Assembly: GCF_002950575.1 (NCBI RefSeq)
Contig: NZ_CP026923.1
Coordinates: 310,001-374,000 of the forward strand
Source of the DNA: Pontimonas salivibrio
Lineage (GTDB): Bacteria > Actinomycetota > Actinomycetes > Actinomycetales > Microbacteriaceae
Direction: 5' to 3'
DNA length: 64,000 nucleotides
Positions 50,413-59,522 of the stretch are shown here, piece after piece. A program made the position numbers and the translations under genes. The notes beneath the pieces are model-generated. The model was not told where the DNA came from, ran no database searches, and saw only the letters and a list, made by a program, of their open reading frames with translations. The stretch's first letter is position 1. Every line of letters begins with the position of its first letter.

Positions 50413-50608
50413 CCAGGACACCACGCACTATCCGAACACAGGGTGACCCGGAAAGTCTGCTCCCACACGAGTGGGAGATGTCCACAGCCCCACCCTCACA
50501 ATCCCTTTCCGCCTTAATCCAATGGTGACTCTTCTGTGCCTCTCCGGCCTGACAGTGTGCGCGAGTTACCAAGCGGTGACATCGGCCGGAGAGGAAAGGA
50601 ATGACACC

Positions 50609-50869
50609 GTGAACGAACCAGAGAGTGCACAAGGTAAAGCACAAAATAGTCCGGGGGATACCGAACAGAGCAGTGAGCACAACGCCCAGCATGTCGAGGA
50701 TTTAGGACGGGGGCCCCGAGCAGATGAGGGGGCAGCGACCGCCGAATACGCGATTGCGACGATGGCGGCAGTGGGGTTTGCCGGACTGCTGGTGGTCATT
50801 ATGCAAAGCGATGAGGTGCGGGAGATTCTCACCGACCTGGTGCGCAGTGCACTTAGTTTCACCGCGTGA
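50609..50869 (+). CDS. DUF4244 pilin-like protein
   Basis: An 86-aa protein from GTG 50609. The N-terminus is hydrophilic and Gln/Glu-rich (about 35 residues), followed by DEGAATAEYAIATMAAVGFAGLLVV. This is a short charged segment, then a single hydrophobic helix with the Glu at position 5 typical of Flp/Tad pilins. It is probably the major pseudopilin. It overlaps the next gene by 23 bp. A ribosome binding site GAAAGGA lies 8 bp upstream. Confidence 0.82.
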   Translation: MNEPESAQGKAQNSPGDTEQSSEHNAQHVEDLGRGPRADEGAATAEYAIATMAAVGFAGLLVVIMQSDEVREILTDLVRSALSFTA

Positions 50870-51242
50870 TCGAGGCAGTGTCACCGCCGAGTGGGCTTTA
50901 GTCCTCCCGGCGGTGGTGCTGGTTCTGGCTGCCGTCTTGAGCTCGGTGGGGGTGATGGTTCAACAGTCCCGACTGGATGGGGTCGCTGCTGATGCGGCGA
51001 GGCTCGCCAGCCTCGGTCACTCCGCGGCATTAATCGCCGGCCATGTCGGGGATCAGCTGGGCGAGGAGGCCACTGTGTCATTGCAGTCCGCGTCCGAGGG
51101 CATCAGCGTGTGCGCGGTGGTGGAGGCGATGTCGTCAGGGCCATTATCGATAGTGACGGGCCTCACGATGCAGGGCATGGCGTGTGCGTTGCGGGAGAGT
51201 GAGCCGGTGGCCGAGGCAACTACACCCCGAGAGTCATTGTGA
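50847..51242 (+). CDS. TadE-like pseudopilin
   Basis: A 131-aa protein with the TadE signature: DRGSVTAEWALVLPAVVLVLAAVLSS near the N-terminus, then an extracytoplasmic region with two Cys (CAVVEAM, ACALRES). I chose the GTG at 50847; it lies within the DUF4244 gene. The stop overlaps the next gene as GTGA. Confidence 0.82.
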   Translation: MHLVSPRDRGSVTAEWALVLPAVVLVLAAVLSSVGVMVQQSRLDGVAADAARLASLGHSAALIAGHVGDQLGEEATVSLQSASEGISVCAVVEAMSSGPLSIVTGLTMQGMACALRESEPVAEATTPRESL

Positions 51243-51631
51243 GGGTTCTGCCGGAAGCCCCGAGTGTCGACTCGTACACAAGAGGCTCCGGGGTGGTGGT
51301 TGCCCTCGGTGTCATCGCAGCCCTGGTCATCGCCGGTAGTGCTGCGCTGATGGTGGTCGACCTGTTGCGCTTTGGTGAAAAAGTTCAACACGCGGCCAAC
51401 CTTTCGGCGCTGGCGGCATCGGATGTGGCGATGGGGGTCATCCCCGGGCGGCCCTGCGTGGTGGCCAGGGAGATTGGTCGCAGCCAGGGGATTCGGGTGA
51501 GCTCGTGCGAGGTCACTGGAAGCCTCGTCAGGGTGTACGCCACGACTACCCGGCATGGTCTGTCGATTACTAAACGCGCTGCTGCGGGGCCCATTTCTGG
51601 AGGGGTCTGGCCGGATGGTGATGTTCGCTGA
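51239..51631 (+). CDS. TadE/TadG-like Rv3654c-family protein
   Basis: A 130-aa protein with an N-terminal hydrophobic helix (GVVVALGVIAALVIAGSAALMVVDLL) followed by VQHAANLSALAASDVAMG, matching the 'helicase/secretion neighborhood' TadE-like family. It is the last gene of the cluster. Two Cys in the exported part may form a disulfide. Confidence 0.8.
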   Translation: MRVLPEAPSVDSYTRGSGVVVALGVIAALVIAGSAALMVVDLLRFGEKVQHAANLSALAASDVAMGVIPGRPCVVAREIGRSQGIRVSSCEVTGSLVRVYATTTRHGLSITKRAAAGPISGGVWPDGDVR

Positions 51632-51721
51632 CCCCGAGGCGGAAACGTGCCATCAAGAAATAGTTGTGTATCGTGAGCCCTCGGATAGGACCAAGAGCAG
51701 CCGGCTCAAGGTGAGGTCACA

Positions 51722-54565
51722 GTGTCCGATGTAAGGAGCATGGTGCCTGAGGGCAAGAAACTAGTCATTGTCGAGTCGCCCGCCAAAGCAAAAACTATTG
51801 GTAAGTATTTGGGTGACGACTACGAAGTGATGGCTTCGGTGGGTCACGTTCGCGATTTGGCCCAACCGAAAGAGTTGCCGGCCGAGTTGAAAAAGACGTC
51901 ACTGGGTCGCTTCGCCGTCGATGTGGACAACGGTTTCGAGCCCTACTACGTCACCACCGAGCGGGGTCGAAAGACCGTGTCGGATCTGAAAAAGGCTGCC
52001 AAGGGCGCCACCGAAATTTACCTCGCAACAGATGAAGACCGCGAGGGTGAAGCCATCGCCTGGCACCTGTTGGAGTTGTTGAAACCAAAAGTTCCGGTCA
52101 AGCGCATGGTCTTCCACGAAATCACCGAAGACTCGATTCGTAGTGCAACATCTGACACCCGCGATGTCGACACCGCGTTGGTCGATGCTCAAGAAACCAG
52201 ACGCATCGTGGATCGCCTTTACGGTTTTGAGGTCTCACCGGTTCTGTGGCGACGGGTCTCTGGCGCCAAATCGGCGGGCCGTGTGCAATCACCCGCTCTT
52301 CGCCTCATTGTCGATCGCGAACTGGAGCGCCGGGCGTTTATCCCCGCCGTCTATTCGGATGTGAAAGCCACCGTCGAAACGGGTGCCGGCGAATCTTTTG
52401 TAGCGTCAGTGGCCAGGCTGGATGGTACCCGGGTGGCTAGTGGGCGAGATTTCTCCAGTGAGGGTGAACTCAAAGACGGCGTGCGCCTGATTGACCCCGA
52501 AGTGGCGACGGCTCTAGTGAAAGCGTTGGAGGCACCCGGCAGCACGCTCGAAGTGGCGGCCATTGACCCGAAGCCTTACACCCGGCGGCCGGCGGCTCCT
52601 TTTACGACGTCCACCTTGCAGCAAGAGGCCGGACGAAAACTTCGCTTTTCTGCTCAGCAGACCATGAGTGTTGCCCAGGGGCTCTACGAAAACGGTTACA
52701 TCACTTATATGCGAACCGATTCGGTGAGCTTGTCCCAGCAAGCTATTTCGGCGGCAAGGGCCCAAGCGAAACAAATGTTTGGTCCCTCCAGCGTTCCCGA
52801 TTCACCCAGGCTTTATAAAGGCAAGTCCCAAAACGCCCAGGAAGCACACGAAGCGGTGCGTCCCGCGGGTGAAGCCTTCAAATCACCCGACGAGCTTTCG
52901 GGGGTGTTGCGCCCCGACGAGTTGAAACTCTACGAACTCATTTGGCGGCGCACTGTGGCCAGCCAAATGGTGGATGCCAAAGGTCAAACCGTCACCGTGA
53001 CACTGGGTGCTGCGGACGTGGAAGTTGGCGGCAGCCCGGTCACCGTCGAGCTCACGGCGTCTGGAACCGTGTTGTTCGAGCGTGGCTTCCTGCAGGCTTA
53101 CGAAGAGAGCAACGACGACGATAAAGACGACGACGGTAAATCGGCTGTGTTGCCGAAAATGGAGCAGGGCGAACGCCTCGGGGTGACGGAGGTGTCGGCG
53201 AAAGCCCACGAAACGCAACCCCCTGCGCGGTTTACTGAAGCAAGCCTCGTCAAAGCTCTCGAAGAGCGTGGGATTGGTCGACCCTCCACCTACGCATCCA
53301 TCATCTCCACGATTATTGATCGCGGTTATGTCTCCCGCCGCGGAAGCGCCATGATTCCCCAGTGGATTGCGTTCCCCGTCACGAGGCTGCTCTCAGAGCG
53401 CTTTAGTGAACTGGTCGACTACCAGTTCACTGCCGAGTTGGAAGAAGACTTGGACCGGATTGCCCGCGGCGAATACTCACGCCAAGAATGGTTGCAGCGG
53501 TTCTATTTTGGTGACGATGACCACCGTGGGCTAAAGGATGTTGCCCTGCTGGCGACCGAAGAAATTGATACCCGTGAGCTGAACACCATCGCCATTACCG
53601 ACACCATTTCACTGCGAGTGGGTAAATACAGTCCCTTCTTAGAAACCCTCGATGAAGAAACCGGTGAAGTCCGGCGGGTGAATTTGCCGCCCGAGCTTGC
53701 CCCTGATGAGTTAACCCCCCAAAAAGCTCAAGAGCTGATTGATGCGCCCCCGGTCGAAGACCGGGTGCTGGGTATTGATCCAGAAAGCCTGCGGGAAATT
53801 GTCGCCAAAAAGGGCCGCTTCGGCCCCTACGTCACCGAAGTCATTCCGGAAGATGAGGCAGAAGCAGCGCAAGGGAAGAAAAAGACTGCGGTGAAGCCCA
53901 AAACGGCGTCCCTGTTCCAAGCAATGGATATCGAAACCATTGATTTGGACACGGCCTTGAAGCTTCTATCCCTGCCACGAGAAGTGGGACCCGACCCCGA
54001 ATCGGGTGAAATGATTACCGCCCAGAACGGGCGCTACGGACCGTATTTGAAAAAGGGCACCGACACGCGTTCGTTGGATAGCGAAGACCTCATTTTCGAG
54101 ATTGATGTGCCCGGTGCGGTGGCACGTTTTGCGGAGCCCAAATACGGTGGCCGCAGGCAAACACCACCGCTGAAAACCCTCGAGGTCGATTCGAACACCG
54201 GTAAAGCCATCACGGTCAAAAATGGGCGTTTTGGTCCCTATGTGACCGATGGAGAAACCAACGTGACCGTGCCCAGGGGGATTGACCCTGCGGCAATCGA
54301 TCAGGAAACCGCTGAACGGATGTTGGCCGAGAAACGCGCGAAAGGTCCGGCACCAAAGCGTGCTGCCAAAAAACCTGCGGCGAAAAAAACGCCAGTAAAG
54401 AAGCCTGCCGCAAAAAAGACACCGGTGAAGAAACCTGCCGCGAAAAAACCAGCGGCCAAAAAGACCACGTCAGCCACAACAACAGTGAAGAACGCAGGCG
54501 CCAAGAAGGCCGCCGCAAAGTCCGGTACGAAGACAGGCAATCCCTCATCAAAGGATGAGGGATGA
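51722..54565 (+). CDS. topA: DNA topoisomerase I
   Basis: Type IA topoisomerase relaxing negative supercoils. The TOPRIM start LVIVESPAKAKTIGKYLG is followed by ATDEDREGEAIAWHL, and the catalytic Tyr is in ENGYITYMRTDSVSLS. C-terminal repeats of the actinobacterial type (GRFGPYVT, GRYGPYL) replace Zn fingers. The last ~80 residues are a Lys/Ala/Pro tail (KKPAAKKTPV repeats), a nonspecific DNA-binding extension. The length is 947 aa. The start could also be ATG 51740, but GTG 51722 has a GAGG box at good spacing. Confidence 0.96.
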   Translation: MSDVRSMVPEGKKLVIVESPAKAKTIGKYLGDDYEVMASVGHVRDLAQPKELPAELKKTSLGRFAVDVDNGFEPYYVTTERGRKTVSDLKKAAKGATEIYLATDEDREGEAIAWHLLELLKPKVPVKRMVFHEITEDSIRSATSDTRDVDTALVDAQETRRIVDRLYGFEVSPVLWRRVSGAKSAGRVQSPALRLIVDRELERRAFIPAVYSDVKATVETGAGESFVASVARLDGTRVASGRDFSSEGELKDGVRLIDPEVATALVKALEAPGSTLEVAAIDPKPYTRRPAAPFTTSTLQQEAGRKLRFSAQQTMSVAQGLYENGYITYMRTDSVSLSQQAISAARAQAKQMFGPSSVPDSPRLYKGKSQNAQEAHEAVRPAGEAFKSPDELSGVLRPDELKLYELIWRRTVASQMVDAKGQTVTVTLGAADVEVGGSPVTVELTASGTVLFERGFLQAYEESNDDDKDDDGKSAVLPKMEQGERLGVTEVSAKAHETQPPARFTEASLVKALEERGIGRPSTYASIISTIIDRGYVSRRGSAMIPQWIAFPVTRLLSERFSELVDYQFTAELEEDLDRIARGEYSRQEWLQRFYFGDDDHRGLKDVALLATEEIDTRELNTIAITDTISLRVGKYSPFLETLDEETGEVRRVNLPPELAPDELTPQKAQELIDAPPVEDRVLGIDPESLREIVAKKGRFGPYVTEVIPEDEAEAAQGKKKTAVKPKTASLFQAMDIETIDLDTALKLLSLPREVGPDPESGEMITAQNGRYGPYLKKGTDTRSLDSEDLIFEIDVPGAVARFAEPKYGGRRQTPPLKTLEVDSNTGKAITVKNGRFGPYVTDGETNVTVPRGIDPAAIDQETAERMLAEKRAKGPAPKRAAKKPAAKKTPVKKPAAKKTPVKKPAAKKPAAKKTTSATTTVKNAGAKKAAAKSGTKTGNPSSKDEG

Positions 54566-55182
54566 CCAGCGCATTCATCACCTTTGAAGGGGGTGATGGT
54601 TCGGGGAAATCAACCCAACTGGAATTACTGTCTGGTTGGTTAGAACAGCGCGACCACTCAGTAGTCCTCACCCGCGAACCCGGCGGCACAGATGTTGGCG
54701 TCGAGTTGCGCGAAATTATTTTGCACCGCAAAGGGTTCTTAGCCCCCCGCGCTGAAGCGCTGTTGTATGCCGCTGATCGTGCCCACCACATCCACACTGT
54801 GGTTCGACCTGCCCTGGCTGAGGGCAAAGTGGTGATTCAAGACCGTTACTTTGACTCCTCAGTGGCCTACCAGGGCGCGGGCCGGGTCCTCTCCGAGGAT
54901 GAAGTGCGCGATCTGTCGCTGTGGGCAACAGAGGGCCTCATTCCAGACCTCACCGTTGTGCTTGATGTCCCCGCCGATGTTCAGCGCGCCAGGCGTGAGA
55001 GCACCCGCACGGTGTATGACCGGTTGGAAGCAGAAGCCGATGATTTCCACGAAAGAGTTCGTGACGCCTACCGACGCTTTGCGGAAAAAGAGCCCGAGCG
55101 TTTTGTGCTCATTGACGGCCAACGACCCGCCGAAGACATTCACGGGGACATTGTCGAGCGTGTCACGACGTTGCTTGGGTAG
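54562..55182 (+). CDS. tmk: Thymidylate kinase
   Basis: dTMP to dTDP. P-loop FEGGDGSGKSTQLELL, TREPGGTDVG, and QDRYFDSSVAYQG with the lid-region Arg residues RARRES. The length is 206 aa. The ATG overlaps the topA stop (ATGA). Confidence 0.96.
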   Translation: MTSAFITFEGGDGSGKSTQLELLSGWLEQRDHSVVLTREPGGTDVGVELREIILHRKGFLAPRAEALLYAADRAHHIHTVVRPALAEGKVVIQDRYFDSSVAYQGAGRVLSEDEVRDLSLWATEGLIPDLTVVLDVPADVQRARRESTRTVYDRLEAEADDFHERVRDAYRRFAEKEPERFVLIDGQRPAEDIHGDIVERVTTLLG

Positions 55183-55191
55183 CCTGGGGCT

Positions 55192-56343
55192 GTGAGCCTC
55201 TGGGATCAGCTCGTCGGACAAGAAACCGCTATTGCCGCGGTACGTGAGGCTGCACAGCCCGGCTCACAGGCCATGACCCACGCGTGGATGGTGGTGGGGC
55301 CGGCAGGCTCCGGCCGCTCCACCCTCGCCCACGCCTTTGCCGCCACGCTGGTGTCCAACGGAAACGACGATGAGGCACTCGCCCACGTGATGGCCGGGAC
55401 CCACCCGGACGTGACCCTGGTGGCAACCGACCGGGTCACCATCTCCATTGATGAAGTGCGTGAGCTTGTCACCCAGAGCTATTACTCGCCGTCGCAGTCG
55501 AAGTGGCGGGTCATCGTGATGGAAGACGCCGACCGGATGACTGAGCGCACCTCCAACGTCCTACTCAAAGCCTTGGAAGAGCCCCCGCCCCACACGGTGT
55601 GGATTTTGTGTGCCCCGAGTGTTCAAGACGTGTTGCCCACCATTTACTCTCGGGTGCGCACTATCACCCTTCGCACCCCCACGGTTGATCAGGTGGCCAC
55701 ACTGATTCACCAGCGCCACGGTGTGGACTTGGATGTGGCCACAATGGCTGCCCGCGAAGCCCAAAGCCACATCGGCATGGCCACCAGGCTTGCCACGGAT
55801 GCGGAAGCCAGGGCCCGTCGGGACGAAACAGTCAAAGCCGTGTTGTCATTGAACTCCGTCTCCAGAGCGGTGAACCAAGCCGCCCACCTCATTGCGCTCG
55901 CCGGAGCTGACCAAAAAGCACTGCTGGAAAAACTCGATCAGCAAGAACGAGAAGACACCCTGCGATCGCTGGGTGTTGCCCCCGGAGGTAGTGTCCCCGC
56001 GGCTCTTCGAGGCAGCGTGAAAGCGCTGGAGGATAACCAAAAGCGAAGGGCCACTAGGAGCTTGCGAGACGGTGTTGATCGCATTGCCACGGATATCACC
56101 TCGGTGTTGCGGGATGTCTTGATGCTTCAGGTGGGTAGTGCGGAACCGCTGGTGAACGAACGCCATCGCCCGGCACTGGAGGAGCGCGCAGGGGTAACGA
56201 CCGCCCACCACACCTTGGCCGCCATGGAGCACGTGCAGATTGCTCGTGATCGGATCGCCGGCAACACCCCACCGCAACTGGCCCTGGAAGCCATGTTGAT
56301 TGCGGTCAGTGGTCGAGTGCCGCTAGCCGAGGCGGCGGCGTAG
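55192..56343 (+). CDS. holB: DNA polymerase III subunit delta'
   Basis: Clamp-loader subunit. It begins SLWDQLVGQETAIAAVREAA and has a P-loop VVGPAGSGRSTLAHA and the SRC region TYYSRVRTI-like segment read here as PTIYSRVRTITLRTP. EDADRMTERTSNVLLKALEEPP is diagnostic. The length is 383 aa from GTG. It is the last core gene before the accessory region. Confidence 0.93.
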   Translation: MSLWDQLVGQETAIAAVREAAQPGSQAMTHAWMVVGPAGSGRSTLAHAFAATLVSNGNDDEALAHVMAGTHPDVTLVATDRVTISIDEVRELVTQSYYSPSQSKWRVIVMEDADRMTERTSNVLLKALEEPPPHTVWILCAPSVQDVLPTIYSRVRTITLRTPTVDQVATLIHQRHGVDLDVATMAAREAQSHIGMATRLATDAEARARRDETVKAVLSLNSVSRAVNQAAHLIALAGADQKALLEKLDQQEREDTLRSLGVAPGGSVPAALRGSVKALEDNQKRRATRSLRDGVDRIATDITSVLRDVLMLQVGSAEPLVNERHRPALEERAGVTTAHHTLAAMEHVQIARDRIAGNTPPQLALEAMLIAVSGRVPLAEAAA

Positions 56344-56355
56344 AGCGCTCGTTAC

Positions 56356-56367
56356 GGTCGGCCCATC
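56356..56367. repeat. 12-bp direct repeat, left copy
   Basis: GGTCGGCCCATC lies just after the holB stop; the identical sequence recurs at 58306-58317. The two copies bracket the first AbiE pair exactly (1,950 bp apart). They may be an insertion scar or attachment-like sequence; inference only. Confidence 0.6.
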
Positions 56368-56377
56368 AGGCACGCTT

Positions 56378-57301
56378 TTACTGTCTTTGGGCCCTTGATA
56401 GGGAGTGTTCGAGCAGTCGGACCAATTCACTGCGTCTTTTGGGATCGAGGGTGTCGAGGTTGTGCTGGCGCCACCTAATGGCGGGAAGTTGTGGTGCACC
56501 ATCCAAGCCGAGCAGTGACCAATCTGCCGCACCCTCTTCGAAGGTGAGTAAGAACTCCTGGTGGTATTGGGGCATTTGCCCAATGAGTTCACGAATAAGT
56601 CGCGCCTGTGTCTGAATGAGGGTGTGGATTCCGATCGGCGCCTGGGTCATTCCCACGAATCCGTCACGGTATTCCGCCGCGAGGTCCTTGACGCGGCCAG
56701 AGAGTATTTCCCCCATTGGACGATTGTGGCTGAGTAGATAGAGCAGAAAGGTTTCCCTCAGGCCGTGTTGGATCCCTTCGCCCTCGAGCAAGCTACGAAC
56801 ATCGAAAAGGTCTCGAGGGTGCTGGCGGTCTAGTGCCGCGACGAGTTTTCCCGCATACAAGTCGTCGAAGGAAACGACCGGTGCTTGAGCAAATCCAAAC
56901 TCAGACTCGACAGATTCCGTGACGGTCATGACCGTCGAGCCTTTCACCACACCGCGCAACACCGGTGAGCACTCAATCTTTACTCGAGCATGATTCGAGA
57001 GCACAATCAATCGGGTGAGTGCGCCTCCAGTTCGGTGTTGCCCCACACGGGCGCCGGGAATCTTTCCTTGGATTGCGGCTTGGATTCTGATTAAGGCGGA
57101 CTCGATTTCTTCCAGTGCTTTGGTCCTGCCATTCAGCGGGAGATACATCAAGTCGATGTCTACTGAAAGGCGTGGAAGATCGCGAACGAACAGGTTGATG
57201 GCTGTGCCGCCCTTGAGGGCGAAACAGCTTTCCTTCGCTGTTAACGGAAGCAGCTGTATGAGCAGGCGTACTTGTTGGCGGTAACTGTCAAGAAAGGGCA
57301 T
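56378..57301 (-). CDS. AbiEii-type nucleotidyltransferase toxin (module 1)
   Basis: Type IV toxin-antitoxin toxin of 307 aa. The nucleotidyltransferase signature is KGGTAINLF followed by LSVDIDLMYLP (DxDL); CFALKGG is the common AbiEii opening. The AbiEii region FDDLYAGKLVAALDRQHPRDLFDV follows. By family it inhibits growth by modifying RNA or tRNA (MenT/AbiEii). The start overlaps the antitoxin gene by 14 bp. It sits just behind holB in the accessory region. Confidence 0.9.
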   Translation of the reverse strand: MPFLDSYRQQVRLLIQLLPLTAKESCFALKGGTAINLFVRDLPRLSVDIDLMYLPLNGRTKALEEIESALIRIQAAIQGKIPGARVGQHRTGGALTRLIVLSNHARVKIECSPVLRGVVKGSTVMTVTESVESEFGFAQAPVVSFDDLYAGKLVAALDRQHPRDLFDVRSLLEGEGIQHGLRETFLLYLLSHNRPMGEILSGRVKDLAAEYRDGFVGMTQAPIGIHTLIQTQARLIRELIGQMPQYHQEFLLTFEEGAADWSLLGLDGAPQLPAIRWRQHNLDTLDPKRRSELVRLLEHSLSRAQRQ

Positions 57302-58112
57302 CGAGGCTTTCGGGAACCGTAATTAAATATTCCGGGTCAAGCCTTCCCCCTCGGACTAACATCCGTTTACCTGATCCCAAGTCAAAAACCCCCCTATCGA
57401 GCCGGTTACGCCAGTCGTGCTGGTGACGGTCGGCGAAGAAGAAAAATAGCCGTTTTACTTTGACACTGGTGCAAGTTGTTAACAGTTTTTCCAACCGTGT
57501 GGGGCTGAGGTGTGATGCCCCCTGCATGAGCATGTCCACCTGATGAAAGCTTTCTTCGTCGGGGAGCTGATCGAGTAGTTCAAGAAATGCTCGCTCAGGT
57601 GTGGACACGGTCAGTGTCCAGTCCCATTGGCCCCAACTAATTTCCCGCACGTCATCTTTTCCCAGTAGCGATGTGGGAAAAAGCTTTTGGGTGTTGTGGA
57701 ATTCGAATGTCTGGGGGAGCTCGAGTTTTGCGAGCCAGCTGGGAGGTTTTTCGGGCCCGTAAAGGTGAATCCGGTGTGGGTCGACGCTGAGGTAGTGGGC
57801 AAAACCCTGAGCGTCAAGTGCGCTCCGACCACCTACGTGTATCGGCTTGTCGAGCATCTGGCGGAGCGATATGGCCACCTGCTGCCATTGAAGCTCTCCT
57901 CGTGTGCGCCGATAGAGACCTCGTGTGGGTTGTTCGAGCCACCTGGTTCGCACGTAGTAGGCCCGCAAGCTACTCGAGATTCCGAGGCGTTCTAGCCAGG
58001 CGGCATCGACCACGAGGCCTTCTGGCAAATGACGTTCTAGTTGGTTTAGCCGAGAGATATTTTCCGTAATCACATTAAGTAATTTATCATTTTTGTAAAC
58101 CCCGGTCACCAT
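57288..58112 (-). CDS. AbiEi-type antitoxin (module 1)
   Basis: Antitoxin and probable autorepressor of the toxin downstream. N-terminal winged-helix region ISRLNQLERHLPEGLVVDAAWLERLGIS, then REYxxxWLxxPxRGxY-like YVRTRWLEQPTRGLYRR, and GGRSALDAQGFAHYL; these are AbiEi hallmarks. 274 aa from ATG 58112. The first codons lie in an AT-rich stretch (58065-58100), unlike the surroundings, that may in fact be the promoter; a later GTG at 58073 is a credible alternative start. Confidence 0.85.
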   Translation of the reverse strand: MVTGVYKNDKLLNVITENISRLNQLERHLPEGLVVDAAWLERLGISSSLRAYYVRTRWLEQPTRGLYRRTRGELQWQQVAISLRQMLDKPIHVGGRSALDAQGFAHYLSVDPHRIHLYGPEKPPSWLAKLELPQTFEFHNTQKLFPTSLLGKDDVREISWGQWDWTLTVSTPERAFLELLDQLPDEESFHQVDMLMQGASHLSPTRLEKLLTTCTSVKVKRLFFFFADRHQHDWRNRLDRGVFDLGSGKRMLVRGGRLDPEYLITVPESLDALS

Positions 58113-58343
58113 GGCCGAAATCCCGACGCCTGGCCCGCGGTTTTTGGTGTGCGTTGTGGCGACGCTCGTGTCGCAGGCCGGGCGACTTCGATTTCTTTCT
58201 GATATTCCGTCGAGCACTGAAAGGCTCGCGGCGGGGGACCATGCCCGGCGAGGGTAAGCAGTCGCTGCAGTTACTGGTGGGCCGCCACCCCAAATGCGAT
58301 TACATGGTCGGCCCATCGGCCCACCGCCGACTTTCGGGCGTAT
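58113..58343. other. Intergenic region behind AbiE module 1
   Basis: 231 bp without a gene I can support on either strand. It contains the second copy of the 12-bp repeat (58306-58317) and no tRNA or obvious terminator. Confidence 0.6.
58306..58317. repeat. 12-bp direct repeat, right copy
   Basis: GGTCGGCCCATC, identical to 56356-56367. Both copies are preceded by a TTAC (TTAC-GGTC on the left, TTACATGGTC on the right). Confidence 0.6.
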
Positions 58344-59396
58344 TTAGTCCCTGGTCGACGGGTGGCCAAAAGTACTGTGTTCAAGTCCGCGGATATAGCC
58401 CAGCGCGAAGAGGCGACCGAGCATGTGGTAACCAGGCCGTTCGTTTGATTCGCCTTCCAGCGTCGGCACGTGATCAGGTCGCATCACCCCGTGGAAATCG
58501 ACGTCGTGGTAGGCCTGGAAACATTCCGCCATGTCCGTTTGGCCATCGTCGTGGAATGTTTCCTGGAACTGTTCGACGTTTCCTCTGATGTCGCGGAAAT
58601 GCACGAACGGTATTCGGTCGGATCCGATACTTCGGATCACATCGGCCATGGTCTGTTGACCCGATAGGACTTCTTCCATGAGGGCGAAGTTTCCTTGGCA
58701 GAAGGTAATGCCGTGGGAATCGGATGAAGAGTAGGCAAGTACCCTCCGGAACGCTTCCACGGAGCTCATAATCCGGGGAACACCACGATCAATGTGTTGT
58801 GGGGGGTCGTCGGGGTGAAGAGCGAGCTTGACGCCCGCTTTTTCTGCTTCGGGGATTACGGCGTCTAAGAAATATTCCAATGCCTGCCACATGTCATCGG
58901 CGCTGACCTCATTGGCGGCGAGCAGTTGTGGCCCGGCCTGGGCAGTTTCCCTGACATACCCGGTGACTAAGGCTCCGCCTCGGTCAGGAATGGCAATGTC
59001 GGTGCGAGCCCAGCTGGAACAGGCCATCCAGTTGTAGGACAACACTTCGATGCCTAAAGCACCCATTGCTCGGATCTGCTCGATGACTTGATCGATTTGT
59101 TCGTCGCGTCCTTCTGTCCCTAAGCGAACTTTGTCAATCGGCGCGGTGTCTTCGATGGCGACGAGGTCAAAACCCCACTGTTCAAAGAGTTCCTTATCGT
59201 GCTCGATTGCCTTTCGGCTCCATGGGGCTTCCTGCCTGGCATCGGGAGCCCAGCCACTACTTCCCACCGATTGGAACATCGTCTGGTCGTGTTCGCCGCC
59301 GTTCAGGATTCCCACCGCGTGATCGACACCGGCCTGCTTCACCAGTTTCCAGGAGGCCTCTGGCCGAGGGGGGAAAAACTCGCTGAGCGTGATCAC
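58344..59396 (-). CDS. uxuA: Mannonate dehydratase
   Basis: Dehydrates D-mannonate to 2-keto-3-deoxygluconate in hexuronate catabolism. TIM-barrel enzyme of 350 aa with the motif LALHPDDPP, SDSHGITFCQGNF and HFRDIRGN. No uxaC, uxuB, kdgK or transporter lies beside it, so it is a lone pathway gene within the accessory stretch. It may act on uronates shared with enzymes elsewhere. Confidence 0.92.
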   Translation of the reverse strand: MITLSEFFPPRPEASWKLVKQAGVDHAVGILNGGEHDQTMFQSVGSSGWAPDARQEAPWSRKAIEHDKELFEQWGFDLVAIEDTAPIDKVRLGTEGRDEQIDQVIEQIRAMGALGIEVLSYNWMACSSWARTDIAIPDRGGALVTGYVRETAQAGPQLLAANEVSADDMWQALEYFLDAVIPEAEKAGVKLALHPDDPPQHIDRGVPRIMSSVEAFRRVLAYSSSDSHGITFCQGNFALMEEVLSGQQTMADVIRSIGSDRIPFVHFRDIRGNVEQFQETFHDDGQTDMAECFQAYHDVDFHGVMRPDHVPTLEGESNERPGYHMLGRLFALGYIRGLEHSTFGHPSTRD

Positions 59397-59422
59397 TAAC
59401 CGACCCCTTCACCATACAAAAT

Positions 59423-59457
59423 AGGATTCCATCAGGGTATATGGGATATCGAATCCT
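59423..59457. promoter_or_regulatory. Inverted repeat upstream of uxuA
   Basis: AGGATTC (59423-59429) and GAATCCT (59451-59457) are perfect arms 28 bp centre to centre. They lie 27 bp upstream of the uxuA ATG. The intervening GATATC and GGTATAT are further short symmetric pieces. Possible operator for a uronate regulator; not assigned. Confidence 0.45.
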
Positions 59458-59522
59458 TGGGCGGGTCAGTGCGTGCACCCGGACGACCGTCGCGCAAATT
59501 GCGAGGGACGTCGCAAATATAT

